Positions 26,035-36,140 of a DNA stretch of 64,000 nucleotides are shown piece after piece. The position numbers and the translations under genes are program-made. Each line of letters opens with the position of its first letter. The first letter of the stretch is position 1. The stretch covers positions 494,213 through 558,212 of the forward strand of contig NZ_JH651380.1 in NCBI RefSeq assembly GCF_000260115.1, given 5' to 3'. The notes beneath the pieces are model-generated. The model was not told the DNA's origin and searched no databases. It saw only the letters and a list, made by a program, of their open reading frames with translations. The DNA comes from Galbibacter orientalis DSM 19592. Its GTDB lineage: Bacteria > Bacteroidota > Bacteroidia > Flavobacteriales > Flavobacteriaceae.

Positions 26035-27030
26035 TTAATTAATGCTAATTTCATTTCCAGAAGGTTTTTGTTTTTCAAAACAATCCAGATTATATATGGT
26101 TGTTTCTGCAATATTGGTCAATGCGGTTTTGGTTAAAAAAGCTTGATGGCTTGTAATTAGTACATTGTTGAAAGTCATTAAGCGTGCAATCACATCGTCT
26201 TGCAAAATGTCATCGGAATGGTCTTCAAAGAACAATCCTTCTTCTTCCTCATAAACATCCAGTCCTAAATACCCTATTTTTTTAGTTTTCAATCCTTCGA
26301 TAACTGCCTTGGTGTCCACCAACCCACCACGACTTGTATTGATGAGCATTACTCCAGATTTCATTAGTGCTATATGCTCTTTATTTATTAAATGTTTTGT
26401 TGAAGCTTTTAATGGCACGTGCAGGCTTATTATATCTGCGTGCTTACAGAGCGTCGCACAATCTGAATAGATTACGCCATATTTATCAATTAGGTCTTTG
26501 CTTTCTTCTATATCCTGGGCAAGAATATTGCAGCCGAATCCGTGAAGTATTTTTACGAGTACAGACCCTATTTTTCCTGTTCCAATCACGCCAACGGTTT
26601 TCCCATTTAGGTCAAAACCAGTGAGACCGTTTAATGAAAAGTTTTGTTCGCGCACTCTATTGTGGGCTTTAATCAGTCTTCGGTTTAATGCAAGTATCAA
26701 AGCCATTGTATGTTCTGCAATGGCATAAGGTGAATAGGCTGGGACACGGGCCACTTTTATATTCAATTCAGCTGCTTTTTCTAAATCGACGTGATTGAAA
26801 CCTGCCGAACGTAATGCGATAAATTTTATGCCTAGTTTGTGTAAAATATCCAAAACTTCCGAAGAGGCATCGTCACTTGAGAAAAGTGCTATGGCCTTTG
26901 AACCTTCTGCCAATAAGGCGGTTTCCTTTGTTAGCCTAAATTCCAGAAAATTCAATTGATGTTTTCCTTTATTAGCGTTTTCAATGGAAGGCTTATCGAA
27001 TTTATGTGTGCTGTATATTGTTGTTTTCAT
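26035..27030 (-). CDS. ldhA: D-lactate dehydrogenase-type 2-hydroxyacid dehydrogenase
   Basis: 331 aa, NAD-dependent D-isomer-specific 2-hydroxyacid dehydrogenase. NAD-binding motif VGVIGTGKIG, substrate Arg in NTSRGGLVDT, and catalytic His in TSHQAFLT are seen. The pattern LDVYEEEEGLFFEDHSDD is typical of D-lactate dehydrogenase (LdhA). It would regenerate NAD by reducing pyruvate, which matches the glycolytic genes beside it. Confidence 0.93.
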   Translation of the reverse strand: MKTTIYSTHKFDKPSIENANKGKHQLNFLEFRLTKETALLAEGSKAIALFSSDDASSEVLDILHKLGIKFIALRSAGFNHVDLEKAAELNIKVARVPAYSPYAIAEHTMALILALNRRLIKAHNRVREQNFSLNGLTGFDLNGKTVGVIGTGKIGSVLVKILHGFGCNILAQDIEESKDLIDKYGVIYSDCATLCKHADIISLHVPLKASTKHLINKEHIALMKSGVMLINTSRGGLVDTKAVIEGLKTKKIGYLGLDVYEEEEGLFFEDHSDDILQDDVIARLMTFNNVLITSHQAFLTKTALTNIAETTIYNLDCFEKQKPSGNEISIN

Positions 27031-27033
27031 AAT

Positions 27034-28005
27034 TTATGTTCCAAATAGTTCTAAAAGTTCGTGCAATTCTTTATTGACCTGATGTTGCTTGACCACCTCA
27101 TTAAAAGGGGTTAAGTGCAATTGATTGTTTAAAATCCCGATCATTACATTCTTTTTACTTTGTAAAAGCGATTTTACGGCTTCCACCCCAAGCCTTATGC
27201 CCAACATTCTATCCAAAGCAGAAGGATTTCCACCTCGCTGTATGTGGCCAAGCTTTGTTATGCGTAAATCGACATTGGGATTGACTTCCTTTATTTTTGA
27301 AGAAACAAGTTCGGCACCAATTTCGTCACCTTCAGAAACTACGATTAGAAAAGCATCCTCGCTATCGTAATTTTTCACCTTACCCAAAAGGTTAATAAAG
27401 TCCGTACCGCTCTCCGGAATTAATATGGCGTCCGCACCAACCATCAATCCAGAATGAATACCGATGTAACCCGAATCCCTTCCCATTACTTCAACAATGA
27501 ACACACGGTTATGGGATTCGGCAGTATCCCTTATTTTATCAATATTTTCAATGGCTGTGTTAACTGCGGAATCAAAACCAAGGGTGTAATCCGTACCCGA
27601 AATATCGTTATCAATAGTTCCGGGAATCCCTATGAATGGGATATCGCATATCTCTGAAAAAGCAAGTAATCCTTTAAATGTACCATCACCACCAATGGCA
27701 ATTAAAGCGTCTATTTTGTTTACATTTAGAGTTTGCAAGGCTTTTTTTCGACCTTCCAGTTCGAGAAAACGTTTGCTTCGGGCTGTCTTAAGGATAGTGC
27801 CACCCTTTTGGGTCAGTTTTTGTAATTCGTGTGATTTTAATTGAACCAAGTCACCGTCTATCAATCCTTCATATCCTTTTCTAAAACCACTAACTTTTAT
27901 ACCAGTTGCTTCAGCCGTTTTTGCAATGGCGTACAAGGCTGAATTCATCCCTGGACTATCACCTCCAGAGGTAAATACACCTATATGTTTTATAGTACTA
28001 TCCAT
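27034..28005 (-). CDS. pfkA: ATP-dependent 6-phosphofructokinase
   Basis: 323 aa. It has the glycine-rich start FTSGGDSPGMN, GGDGT (Gly as in ATP-dependent forms, not the Asp of PPi forms), catalytic PGTIDNDI and MGRDSGYI. It phosphorylates fructose 6-phosphate. It starts two bases from the symporter gene and ends three bases before ldhA, in a packed operon. Confidence 0.95.
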   Translation of the reverse strand: MDSTIKHIGVFTSGGDSPGMNSALYAIAKTAEATGIKVSGFRKGYEGLIDGDLVQLKSHELQKLTQKGGTILKTARSKRFLELEGRKKALQTLNVNKIDALIAIGGDGTFKGLLAFSEICDIPFIGIPGTIDNDISGTDYTLGFDSAVNTAIENIDKIRDTAESHNRVFIVEVMGRDSGYIGIHSGLMVGADAILIPESGTDFINLLGKVKNYDSEDAFLIVVSEGDEIGAELVSSKIKEVNPNVDLRITKLGHIQRGGNPSALDRMLGIRLGVEAVKSLLQSKKNVMIGILNNQLHLTPFNEVVKQHQVNKELHELLELFGT

Positions 28006-28007
28006 AG

Positions 28008-29354
28008 TTATAAAGCTTCTTTTTTAAGAATTTCAATGTTTTTTATACCATACAACCTATTAAAAACCATACAAGCTGTAAGGTCACCCGTTACGTTTAC
28101 AGCAGTCCTGAACATTCCCAACAATCTTTCTACACCAATAATAATGATGATGCCTTCGGCTGGGATACCAACACTTCCCAAAACAGAAGCGAGTATCACC
28201 ACACCACCTCCGGGAATGGCAGGTGTGCCGATTGAAGCAGCAACGATAGTTACAATGACCACAATAATATTGAGTAAACTCATTTCCAGTCCATAGGCTT
28301 GGGCTATAAAAAGGGTTGTTATCGTTTGATAAAGTGCAGTACCATCCATATTGACGGTTGCGCCAATGGGAATGATAAAATTGCTAATGGTCTTGTCCAC
28401 CTTTAATTTTTCTTCGGCTGTTTGAAGGGAAAGTGGCATCACGGCCGCAGAGCTTGTGGTTGAAAAGGCCAATAATTGAACGTCCCTTATTTTTTTTAAG
28501 AAATGCATAGGGTTTGCTTTTCCAAGAAGCACAATTAGCCCTAAATAGAAAATTACTAAGAATAACAGACCGAGCAAGACGACACCCACATAGTAGGTGA
28601 GGCCAGATAGAGAACTCAAACCAACACTAGAGGTAAGCTGTGCCATAAGTCCGAAAACAGCAATAGGGACTAATAACATAGACCATTTTACCACCGTCAT
28701 ACAGACTTCCTGAATGGCACTTAGAAGCAGCTTTACTGGGCGCAGTAAATCATTTTCAAGAGATAGCACAGCTACACCAATAATGATTGTGAAAATCACA
28801 ATACTTAACATTTCACCACTTACCATAGATGCCAATGGATTTTCAGGAAGCAGGTTTGAGATGGCATCAGGAATCGTTTCAACTCCGAAGGAAAGCTCGG
28901 GTTCATCAGTTGAAACTGCCGTAATTTCATTATGCTCTTTTAGTGCTTGTTGATGAAGAAAACGACCCGGTCTAAAAATTTGGGATAGTATCGTACCAAT
29001 GCTAACCGAAACTATTGTTGTGCCCAAAAAATATAGTAAAACACCACCACCTAATTTTTTTAAACTGTCCTTATCATTACTTGCGATTCCTGTGATGATG
29101 GAAGCCACAATCAACGGAATCATAATCATTTGAACCAGTTTCAGAAATAGTACACCGGGCAATGCCAGCCAATTCCCCGCGATATCTGCTGTTTCTTTAG
29201 AAATCCATCCATTTTGTGGACTCAATAACAGACCAAATCCAACACCTAACAACAAAGCAATGATTACTTTAAGCCATAGACGGCTTTCTACCAGTTTAAG
29301 GAGGTAGTGGTTAAGTGATTTTAATGATTTTATCTCTGTCTCTGTGTCAAACAT
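28008..29354 (-). CDS. Dicarboxylate/amino acid:cation symporter (DAACS)
   Basis: 448-aa inner-membrane protein of the GltP/DctA family with about eight membrane segments. Signature elements are the serine-rich reentrant loop AFSTTSSAAVMPLS, the cation-binding NMDGTALY, and a second loop GTPAIPGGGVV. It imports a C4-dicarboxylate, glutamate or aspartate. Substrate cannot be resolved. It lies between aldolase and phosphofructokinase genes. Confidence 0.92.
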   Translation of the reverse strand: MFDTETEIKSLKSLNHYLLKLVESRLWLKVIIALLLGVGFGLLLSPQNGWISKETADIAGNWLALPGVLFLKLVQMIMIPLIVASIITGIASNDKDSLKKLGGGVLLYFLGTTIVSVSIGTILSQIFRPGRFLHQQALKEHNEITAVSTDEPELSFGVETIPDAISNLLPENPLASMVSGEMLSIVIFTIIIGVAVLSLENDLLRPVKLLLSAIQEVCMTVVKWSMLLVPIAVFGLMAQLTSSVGLSSLSGLTYYVGVVLLGLLFLVIFYLGLIVLLGKANPMHFLKKIRDVQLLAFSTTSSAAVMPLSLQTAEEKLKVDKTISNFIIPIGATVNMDGTALYQTITTLFIAQAYGLEMSLLNIIVVIVTIVAASIGTPAIPGGGVVILASVLGSVGIPAEGIIIIIGVERLLGMFRTAVNVTGDLTACMVFNRLYGIKNIEILKKEAL

Positions 29355-29362
29355 TCTGTTGA

Positions 29363-30424
29363 TTATGCTACACTAATTTTATCGTCCAAATAAACTTCCT
29401 GAACAGATTGTAATACTTTCACGCCTTCGCTAAAGGGCTTTTGAAATGCTTTTCTTCCCATTATCAGCCCAGAGCCACCAGCCCTTTTATTGATGACGGC
29501 AGTTGTTACAGCTTCGGACAAATCTGATTTGCCTTTGGAACCACCACCTGAATTAATCAGCCCTATTTTACCCATATAGCAATTGGCTACTTGCAACCTG
29601 CAAAGGTCAATAGGGTGGTCTGTGGTAAGGGTTTTATACATTTCATCATCATATTTTCCAAATCCTATCTCTTTGAAACCAAAATTATTGGTTGGTAATT
29701 TTTGTTTGATGATATCTGCCTGTATCGTTACTCCAATATGATTGGCTTGTCCGGTTACATCGGCCGATGCGTGATAATCTTCTTTATCGGTTTTAAAAGC
29801 TTCATTTCGTGTATAGCACCATAAAATGGTAGCCATACCAAGATTATGAGCTTCTTCAAAAGCCTCTGCTATTTCTTTGAGTTGTCTGTTACTTTCCGCT
29901 GAACCAAAATAAATCGTAGCTCCTACGGCAATTGCTCCCATATCCCAAGCGGTTTTTACCTTACCAAAGAGTGTTTGGTCATATTTGTTCGGGTAGGTAA
30001 GCAGTTCATTGTGGTTAATCTTAACGATAAAAGGGATTTTATGGGCATATTTTCGGGCATTCAAACCCAAAACCCCAAACGTGGAAGCCACCCCATTACA
30101 ACCGGCCTCAAGGGCGAGTTTTATAATGTTCTCTGGGTCGAAATAATCTGGGTTTTTATAGAATGAAAAGGCCGCGCTATGCTCAATACCTTGGTCCACA
30201 GGAAGGATACTTAAATAGCCTGTACCTCCCAGATTTCCGTTGTTGTACAATTGTGAAAGACTTCGAAGCACCTGCGGATTTCTGTTGCTACTGCCAAATA
30301 CTTTTTCTAAACTATTTTTGCTTGGCACTTGCAATTCATCCTTTGTTATTTTTTCACAAACGTGTTCTAAATAGAAGTCTGCTTTTTCTCCTAAAAGTTC
30401 TACTATATTCTTGTCTGTTTTCAT
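29363..30424 (-). CDS. fbaB: Class I fructose-bisphosphate aldolase (FbaB/DhnA type)
   Basis: 353-aa aldolase of the class I type shared by archaea and some bacteria. Seen are the [10 protein letters not shown] motif near residue 85, the stretch [11 protein letters not shown], and the conserved glycine-rich phosphate loop NSGGGSKG and [12 protein letters not shown]. It cleaves fructose 1,6-bisphosphate. Most Flavobacteria use the unrelated class II enzyme for housekeeping glycolysis, so this is likely an accessory copy. Confidence 0.93.
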   Translation of the reverse strand: MKTDKNIVELLGEKADFYLEHVCEKITKDELQVPSKNSLEKVFGSSNRNPQVLRSLSQLYNNGNLGGTGYLSILPVDQGIEHSAAFSFYKNPDYFDPENIIKLALEAGCNGVASTFGVLGLNARKYAHKIPFIVKINHNELLTYPNKYDQTLFGKVKTAWDMGAIAVGATIYFGSAESNRQLKEIAEAFEEAHNLGMATILWCYTRNEAFKTDKEDYHASADVTGQANHIGVTIQADIIKQKLPTNNFGFKEIGFGKYDDEMYKTLTTDHPIDLCRLQVANCYMGKIGLINSGGGSKGKSDLSEAVTTAVINKRAGGSGLIMGRKAFQKPFSEGVKVLQSVQEVYLDDKISVA

Positions 30425-30435
30425 TTTGATAGTAT

Positions 30436-31449
30436 TTAATGGATTCCTAAACTTTCATTTGTTTTGGCTATGGATTTTGTACCATCTGTTTCAATTCCAG
30501 TTAAAGCCCTAATAGCATCAATTGTTTCCGGGATTACAATAGCTTGGTTATCGACCACGTAGGCATAAAAGAGTTCGTCTCCCTGTACCTTCAGCATATC
30601 TTCCCATAGTGCTACTTCGTACATATCGCCCCAAGGCCTTCCCATATCCAAGAACATTTCCTTAATGGTATTGTTAGAAACCAGACCTTGGTCATATTGA
30701 ATCAATTTAATACGGCTGGACGTTTTGAAAGCATTTAGCACTTCTTGCTTTGTCGCCTGTTTTTTCAATTTCACATTCCAATAGTGCAGATGGCTTAAGG
30801 TTTGCGGTACTTTTACTGCTGCGGTGATGACATCCAGTTCTGGGTCAACACTTTTAGCATCCGGACCTTGATGGCTTGGGATATCTTTTTCGGGAACCAT
30901 CGTATTCATAATACCACCCAAATGACTTTCCCAAGGGTCTGTAGCTCTTCTTAAAAGTGTACCTCTGGCATAATCCAATAAATCGGCTCTTTTTAAAGCG
31001 GTCAAGGTTCTTAAAATAGACGTAGTATTACAGGAAACTACTCTTGTCGCATTCAAGTTTAGAGCTGATTTGTAATTATTTTCTGCACTAAAGGAATGCC
31101 CTGTGGTTTCGTGTTTTTCGCCACCGTGTAGAATAAATTTGATGTTTTGCTCCTTGTAGATAACGACATTCTGAGCGGCAATTTTTTTGGGTGTACAGTC
31201 CACAACAAGATCTGATTTCTTTAAAAGTTCCTGCATATCGCCTTTTACCGAAATCCCTTCAGATTTCATTTTATCAGCAGCATCTTTAGTTGCTGCATAA
31301 ATGTCGTATTCCTTTCTTACGGCATTTTGAATTCGCCAGTCGCTAATGATATCACATACTCCCGAAAGCTTCATATCGTTTTGTAAGTTGATGGCATCTG
31401 CCACCCTTTTTCCAATGACTCCGTATCCTATAACTGCTATATTTTTCAT
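30436..31449 (-). CDS. Type II (archaeal-type) glyceraldehyde-3-phosphate dehydrogenase
   Basis: 337 aa with dinucleotide motif [15 protein letters not shown], active Cys in [12 protein letters not shown], and the phosphate site GGEKHETTG. These features belong to the archaeal GAPDH class, distinct from the usual bacterial GapA. It should convert glyceraldehyde 3-phosphate to 1,3-bisphosphoglycerate. It follows the permease and precedes aldolase, forming a glycolysis block with class I aldolase and PfkA. Confidence 0.92.
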   Translation of the reverse strand: MKNIAVIGYGVIGKRVADAINLQNDMKLSGVCDIISDWRIQNAVRKEYDIYAATKDAADKMKSEGISVKGDMQELLKKSDLVVDCTPKKIAAQNVVIYKEQNIKFILHGGEKHETTGHSFSAENNYKSALNLNATRVVSCNTTSILRTLTALKRADLLDYARGTLLRRATDPWESHLGGIMNTMVPEKDIPSHQGPDAKSVDPELDVITAAVKVPQTLSHLHYWNVKLKKQATKQEVLNAFKTSSRIKLIQYDQGLVSNNTIKEMFLDMGRPWGDMYEVALWEDMLKVQGDELFYAYVVDNQAIVIPETIDAIRALTGIETDGTKSIAKTNESLGIH

Positions 31450-31468
31450 ATAAATTGATTTTTATTAA

Positions 31469-32815
31469 TTATGTTTTATTGTTCGTAGTTTCCATTCCCA
31501 TTGGCATATTACCTTCATCGTCTGTGTGTGAAATCATAAAAAGGCGTTCTGCAACAAGTATTAGAACAATCCCAATCGCTGCTACGATAAGCACCAAAGG
31601 ATCGTTCAGATATTTTATATAAAGAAAAGCTGCCAATACCGCAATGTCCAATACGATGGCTATTAATGGGATGATAGGCTGAAAAACCACTTTGTTTTTA
31701 AGGTGACGGAACAGCCCCCAATGGATAGCGATATCCATAATAAGGTAAAAAATAGCCCCAATGGATGCTATCCTTGTCAAATCGAAAAGCACGGTCAGTA
31801 AAATGGCGAGGGAAGACGTGAATATTAGTGCTGGATTTTTTAAGCTACCAAGTTTGGTTAAAGAAGGCACCTGTTTCATATTGCTGAGCATTGCCAACAA
31901 GCGTGAAGAGGAAAAGATACTGGCAATGACCCCAGAAACCGTGGCAATAATGGCAATGCCAATGGTAATCCAGGAACCCCATTCCCCAAAAACAGGTTTT
32001 GCGGCGGCTGCAAGGGCATAATCTTTAGCTTCGATTATTTCAGGAATGCTTAAACCTCCCGCAACAGCTAATGCCAAGGCTACATATATCAGTGTGCAGA
32101 TAAGTATGGAAAACACGATAGACCTACCAAGATTTTTATGCGGGTTTTTAATATCGGCCCCTTGGTTCGTGATAGTGGTAAAGCCTTTATAAGCAAGGAT
32201 AGATAACGCCAAAGCGGCCACAAATCCGAAGCCTTGTGGTAATGTCTCAGTATTTTTGGGAATATAGTTTCCCGTAATATCGGCAAAACCTGAAATTGCA
32301 AGGCCGGCAATAGCTAAAATTGCTATTCCCACTACCTTTATAATAGCGGTAAATGTCGCGGTGGCACCAATAACCTTATTGCCCAGGATGTTCACTATAT
32401 AAGCAACAACAATTAGCCCAACACCCAGGGTAGAGGCATAACCTGCATAGGACTCGGGAAATAGTCTCAACGTATATGCTCCAAAAGTGCCCGCCACCAG
32501 ACTTTCGGAAACTACCATTGATACGTACATCAGCAAAGAATAAAACCCTGTTGTTGTTCCAGGTCCATAGGATTTGTTAAGGAATTTAACCACACCTCCA
32601 GACGATGGAAAAGCATTTGAAAACTTGACATAGGAATATGAGCTAAAACCCACCACAACAGCACCTGCAATAAATGCAATGGGAAATAGATCACCCACCA
32701 ACTCTGCTATTTGCCCCATAAGGACAAATATGCCAGCACCAATCATTACGCCTGTACCAAGAGATATGGAACCTAATAAGGAAAGCTTATTATTTTTATC
32801 TGTGGTGTTTTTCAT
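31469..32815 (-). CDS. APC-family amino acid permease
   Basis: 448 aa, about twelve membrane segments. It has the APC first-helix signature GTGVMIGAGIFVLMG and the conserved KNPHKNLGRSI loop. It probably exchanges or imports an amino acid or amine; the substrate is not visible. It sits 8 bases after the NDH-2 gene. Confidence 0.9.
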   Translation of the reverse strand: MKNTTDKNNKLSLLGSISLGTGVMIGAGIFVLMGQIAELVGDLFPIAFIAGAVVVGFSSYSYVKFSNAFPSSGGVVKFLNKSYGPGTTTGFYSLLMYVSMVVSESLVAGTFGAYTLRLFPESYAGYASTLGVGLIVVAYIVNILGNKVIGATATFTAIIKVVGIAILAIAGLAISGFADITGNYIPKNTETLPQGFGFVAALALSILAYKGFTTITNQGADIKNPHKNLGRSIVFSILICTLIYVALALAVAGGLSIPEIIEAKDYALAAAAKPVFGEWGSWITIGIAIIATVSGVIASIFSSSRLLAMLSNMKQVPSLTKLGSLKNPALIFTSSLAILLTVLFDLTRIASIGAIFYLIMDIAIHWGLFRHLKNKVVFQPIIPLIAIVLDIAVLAAFLYIKYLNDPLVLIVAAIGIVLILVAERLFMISHTDDEGNMPMGMETTNNKT

Positions 32816-32822
32816 TTCAAAA

Positions 32823-34178
32823 TTATTTTTCCCTGTTTTTAATCGAAGATTTCGGTTTAAAGTTTCTAATAATCAGGCGGTTGCTCTTTTCATAAGTGAA
32901 ATAACTTACCGCCCAATTAAAACCAACCATCAATCTATTTCTAAATCCACTTATGGACATCAAGTGAACAACGGACCACAGCAACCAGGCGAAATAGCCT
33001 GCAAATTTAAATTTGCCCAAATCGGCAACTGCCTTGCGTTTACCTACGGTTGCTAAGGAACCTTTATCTTTATATTTGAAAGGTTTTATGGATTTGTTAT
33101 TTATGATATTTAATATCGAATCGCCCAGGTATTTACCTTGTTGAATAGCGGTCTGTGCTACTTGTGGATGTCCTTTTGGGGTTTCTTTGGAAATGAGTGC
33201 TGCGATATCACCTATGGCAAAAATATTTTCGTAGCCTTCTACTTTTAAATTGGCATTGGTTTTAATACGGTTGCCTCTGACTACGTGTTTTCCATCAATA
33301 CCATTTGGGAATTGTCCTTTTACGCCAGCCGTCCAGATAAGGTTTTTAGCCAATATGGTCTTGTCACTTTTGGTAGTGACTTCCTTTCCATCATAATTGC
33401 TTACAGCTTCATTTAATAATACCTTTACATTTAAATCCTCTAAATATTTGAGGGTTTTCGAAGATGCTTTATCAGACATTGTACTTAACAACTCATCAAT
33501 GGCTTCTATTAAATAAATGTTCATAATGGAAGCAGGATACTCTGGATAATCTTTGGGTAGAATGTATTTACAGAATTCAGCCAATGCTCCTGCCATCTCT
33601 ACACCGGCAGGACCACCACCTACAATTACAAAATTTGTCAGTGCGTCGCGTTCTTTATTATCACAAGTAATAGCTGCCTGTTCCAAATTTTGCAACATCA
33701 TATGACGGATGTTGAGGGAATCGCGAATATCCTTCATCCCCAAACTATTTTCGGCTACAGAATCCATCCCAAAGAAATTGGTGGTCGCGCCAGTAGCCAA
33801 CACTAAATAGTCATAAGAAACACTTCCCTTATTGGTCAATATAGTATTTGAATCAGGTTGAATTTCCACAACTTCTGCCAAACGAAAGAAAACATTTTTA
33901 TAGCCATTGATTTGTTTTCTGAATGGAAATACTATGCTATCAGGTTCCAACGCACTCGTTGCCACTTGATATAATAAAGGTTGAAATTGATGGAAGTTAT
34001 TTTTATCGAGTAAAACCACTTGAACTTCTTTGTGTTTCAGTTTTTCAACCAATGCCAAACCTGCAAATCCTCCACCAACGATAACCACACTAGGTAATTT
34101 GGTATCGGGAAGACAGATTTCATCTGTTATCTTACAAGTGGATTCTAATGTAATGCTATGTGTTTGCTTTTCTTTCAT
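32823..34178 (-). CDS. ndh: Type II NADH dehydrogenase
   Basis: 451 aa, single-subunit non-proton-pumping NADH:quinone oxidoreductase. FAD motif VVIVGGGFAGLALVEKL, NAD motif VIVGGGPAGVEMAGAL, and FAD C-motif NIFAIGDIAAL are present, and the C-terminal hydrophobic stretch (about 385-430) suits membrane attachment. It overlaps the upstream stress-protein stop by four bases. It would reoxidise NADH made by the GAPDH of the same array. Confidence 0.94.
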   Translation of the reverse strand: MKEKQTHSITLESTCKITDEICLPDTKLPSVVIVGGGFAGLALVEKLKHKEVQVVLLDKNNFHQFQPLLYQVATSALEPDSIVFPFRKQINGYKNVFFRLAEVVEIQPDSNTILTNKGSVSYDYLVLATGATTNFFGMDSVAENSLGMKDIRDSLNIRHMMLQNLEQAAITCDNKERDALTNFVIVGGGPAGVEMAGALAEFCKYILPKDYPEYPASIMNIYLIEAIDELLSTMSDKASSKTLKYLEDLNVKVLLNEAVSNYDGKEVTTKSDKTILAKNLIWTAGVKGQFPNGIDGKHVVRGNRIKTNANLKVEGYENIFAIGDIAALISKETPKGHPQVAQTAIQQGKYLGDSILNIINNKSIKPFKYKDKGSLATVGKRKAVADLGKFKFAGYFAWLLWSVVHLMSISGFRNRLMVGFNWAVSYFTYEKSNRLIIRNFKPKSSIKNREK

Positions 34179-34636
34179 TTTTTATTTCTATCTCTTGCAA
34201 TGAGTACTGAACATTTGGCATTTGTGGTCAAATATTGGGATACAGAGCCCAATACTAAGCGTGAAAGTGCACCGTGACCCTGAGAGCCTACTACGATTAA
34301 ATCTGCACCCCAATCTTCTGCTTTTTCATAAATAGTACTTTTGGGCAGGCCACTAACAACACTTGTGGTTATGGTAAGTGCCTTGTTTTCGGCCTTGATT
34401 TTATCGAAAGCTTCTGAAACGATTTTGTTTCCCAATTTTTGAGCGTTACTTCTAATTTCTTCTATGTAATTTCCTATCCTGCCGCCCATAGTATGCAATC
34501 CCAGGCCGGTTGTTTTCGGAACTTCATAAACATTTATAATATGAATTTCACTATTTGAGGATAGGGTCATTTTTATAAGTTCGTGAATGGCTACTTTACT
34601 GAAATCTGAACCATCTATGGCCAATAGTATTTTCAT
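34175..34636 (-). CDS. Universal stress protein, single domain
   Basis: 153 aa UspA-fold protein with ATP-binding pattern GSQGHGALSRLVLGSVSQYL near the C-terminus and LLAIDGSDFSK at the start. It overlaps the ndh start by four bases. Confidence 0.94.
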   Translation of the reverse strand: MKILLAIDGSDFSKVAIHELIKMTLSSNSEIHIINVYEVPKTTGLGLHTMGGRIGNYIEEIRSNAQKLGNKIVSEAFDKIKAENKALTITTSVVSGLPKSTIYEKAEDWGADLIVVGSQGHGALSRLVLGSVSQYLTTNAKCSVLIARDRNKK

Positions 34637-34648
34637 AGTTTGAATGTA

Positions 34649-35359
34649 TTAGTTGGTTGACATTTGTTTCGATTTTATAAGTTTTCTCCAATACAAGTGT
34701 TCATATAATCCAGACCAATACATGCCAAAGGTGAAAGCGAACAGTAACTCTTCAATTGGGATTCTCAAAACAAGAATATGGGTCAGGTTGTCCAGATTCC
34801 AGTACAACTCCACATATTGGGGATAGAACGGAAGGATGCTTCCGAAATAAATGAAGTACAGTATGGTAAACAAGATTCCTCCAACCCATATCTTTCCTTT
34901 TAAATCTGGGCGACAGTACAATGTTGCCAAACCACCAAAAAACATTGCAATGATGCCACAATAGATGTGGTTAAGCGTGGTGAAAAGACTAAATATGACA
35001 AATACAATGGCTGGAACAAAAAGTAAATAAATATGTAGCTTATGTCTTTGGTGGCTCCGTTCGGTATGAGGCATATCTATATAGCCTTTTTTGAATATCA
35101 GATTATACAATACCGTCCCTATTCCGCCAATAGCAAAAGAGAAGATAAGGCTCTCAATATCAAAACCTGTTCTTTCCGCTAAATGGAATAGGGAAGGTGG
35201 AAACCAATATTCTGGAACAAACAAGGGTTCTGTTAGGCCAAAGGGCATAGTGATAAGGCTCATTTTGAGCATTTCTTTTCTATACCCCTTTTTTGACAAA
35301 TAGATTATTGCCCAAAGAGCAAGAATTATAAGAGACCATATGAACCAGACATATTGCAT
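34649..35359 (-). CDS. Lycopene-cyclase-domain membrane protein
   Basis: 236 aa with about seven membrane segments. The C-terminal motif PIEELLFAFTFGMYWSGLYEH resembles the CrtYcd-type lycopene cyclase repeat (P-x-E-E), and an equivalent earlier region MPFGLTEPLFVPEYW is also seen. No other carotenoid gene is in the window. It may act on a different substrate or be a repurposed family member. Confidence 0.8.
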   Translation of the reverse strand: MQYVWFIWSLIILALWAIIYLSKKGYRKEMLKMSLITMPFGLTEPLFVPEYWFPPSLFHLAERTGFDIESLIFSFAIGGIGTVLYNLIFKKGYIDMPHTERSHQRHKLHIYLLFVPAIVFVIFSLFTTLNHIYCGIIAMFFGGLATLYCRPDLKGKIWVGGILFTILYFIYFGSILPFYPQYVELYWNLDNLTHILVLRIPIEELLFAFTFGMYWSGLYEHLYWRKLIKSKQMSTN

Positions 35360-35377
35360 AAATTTTATTTTACTCTC

Positions 35378-35656
35378 TTATTTTTTGACTTTTATTTGCG
35401 CATTATAAAAAGCCGCAATACAGGCACCTATTAGCCATCCTAAAATGAATATCTGTACTATTCCCAAACCAGCTTCCCATAGTGGCACATCCATCCTGAT
35501 AATGCTTGTGGTATCTAAACCGTGCAATAGGCTGTTGAAAAAATCGATAGTGGCTTCTCGACCTGCTGTTGACATAACTATCATACAGCCTAAGTAAATT
35601 AGTGCCCCCGTAAGACCGAAAGCAAATCCGAGTTTTTTTACGTTTAATCGATACAT
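35378..35656 (-). CDS. DUF5676-type small membrane protein
   Basis: 92 aa with two membrane segments (about 10-30 and 65-85) separated by a short periplasmic or cytoplasmic loop. The family is common beside copper genes in Bacteroidota and Proteobacteria; function unknown. Confidence 0.75.
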   Translation of the reverse strand: MYRLNVKKLGFAFGLTGALIYLGCMIVMSTAGREATIDFFNSLLHGLDTTSIIRMDVPLWEAGLGIVQIFILGWLIGACIAAFYNAQIKVKK

Positions 35657-35673
35657 AATTTTAAAGTTTTGAG

Positions 35674-35892
35674 TTAGTTGTCTGATTTTAATATCTTTTT
35701 TGATTCCTCAAATTCTTCCTTGGATATTTCGCCTTTTGCAAAGCGGTTTTTAAGAATATCCAGTGGGCTGTCCTTCTTTGTTTTTTGATAAGGGATATCT
35801 GCTGGGATAAAGAATATCCAAGCCAATAAAATAATCCATATAATCCACCATATTAGGTGCATACCTCCAAAATGTCCTTCGTAAAAATGCAT
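35674..35892 (-). CDS. SHOCT-domain small membrane protein
   Basis: 72 aa: one membrane segment (about 10-32), then a SHOCT motif (DILKNRFAKGEISKEEFEE) at the C-terminus. SHOCT domains are linked to oligomerisation. Frequently found in copper islands. Confidence 0.85.
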   Translation of the reverse strand: MHFYEGHFGGMHLIWWIIWIILLAWIFFIPADIPYQKTKKDSPLDILKNRFAKGEISKEEFEESKKILKSDN

Positions 35893-35914
35893 AATTTTTG
35901 GTTTTAAGTTGTTG

Positions 35915-36133
35915 TTAATTTAATTCTGTAATTGTATAACCATTGAGCCCATCAAGTTGCTTTTGTAATTCGGCAACAGAAAGTGCTTCATTCATCGTGA
36001 TAAGTGCAGCACCTTTTGGTGCCAAAAAGATCTCTGCTTTTTCTATATTGGGATGTTCTTCTAAAGTCTTTTTTACTCTTGATACACATCCACCGCAGCT
36101 GATTCCGCTTATTTGAAATTTTTGTTTCATCAT
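35915..36133 (-). CDS. HMA-domain copper chaperone-like protein
   Basis: 72 aa, one HMA fold with metal site SGISCGGCVSRVKK (CxxC at Cys13 and Cys16). It resembles CopZ, which carries Cu(I) to exporters. It is similar in kind to the protein at 57048-57260. Confidence 0.9.
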   Translation of the reverse strand: MMKQKFQISGISCGGCVSRVKKTLEEHPNIEKAEIFLAPKGAALITMNEALSVAELQKQLDGLNGYTITELN

Positions 36134-36140
36134 TTAGTAT

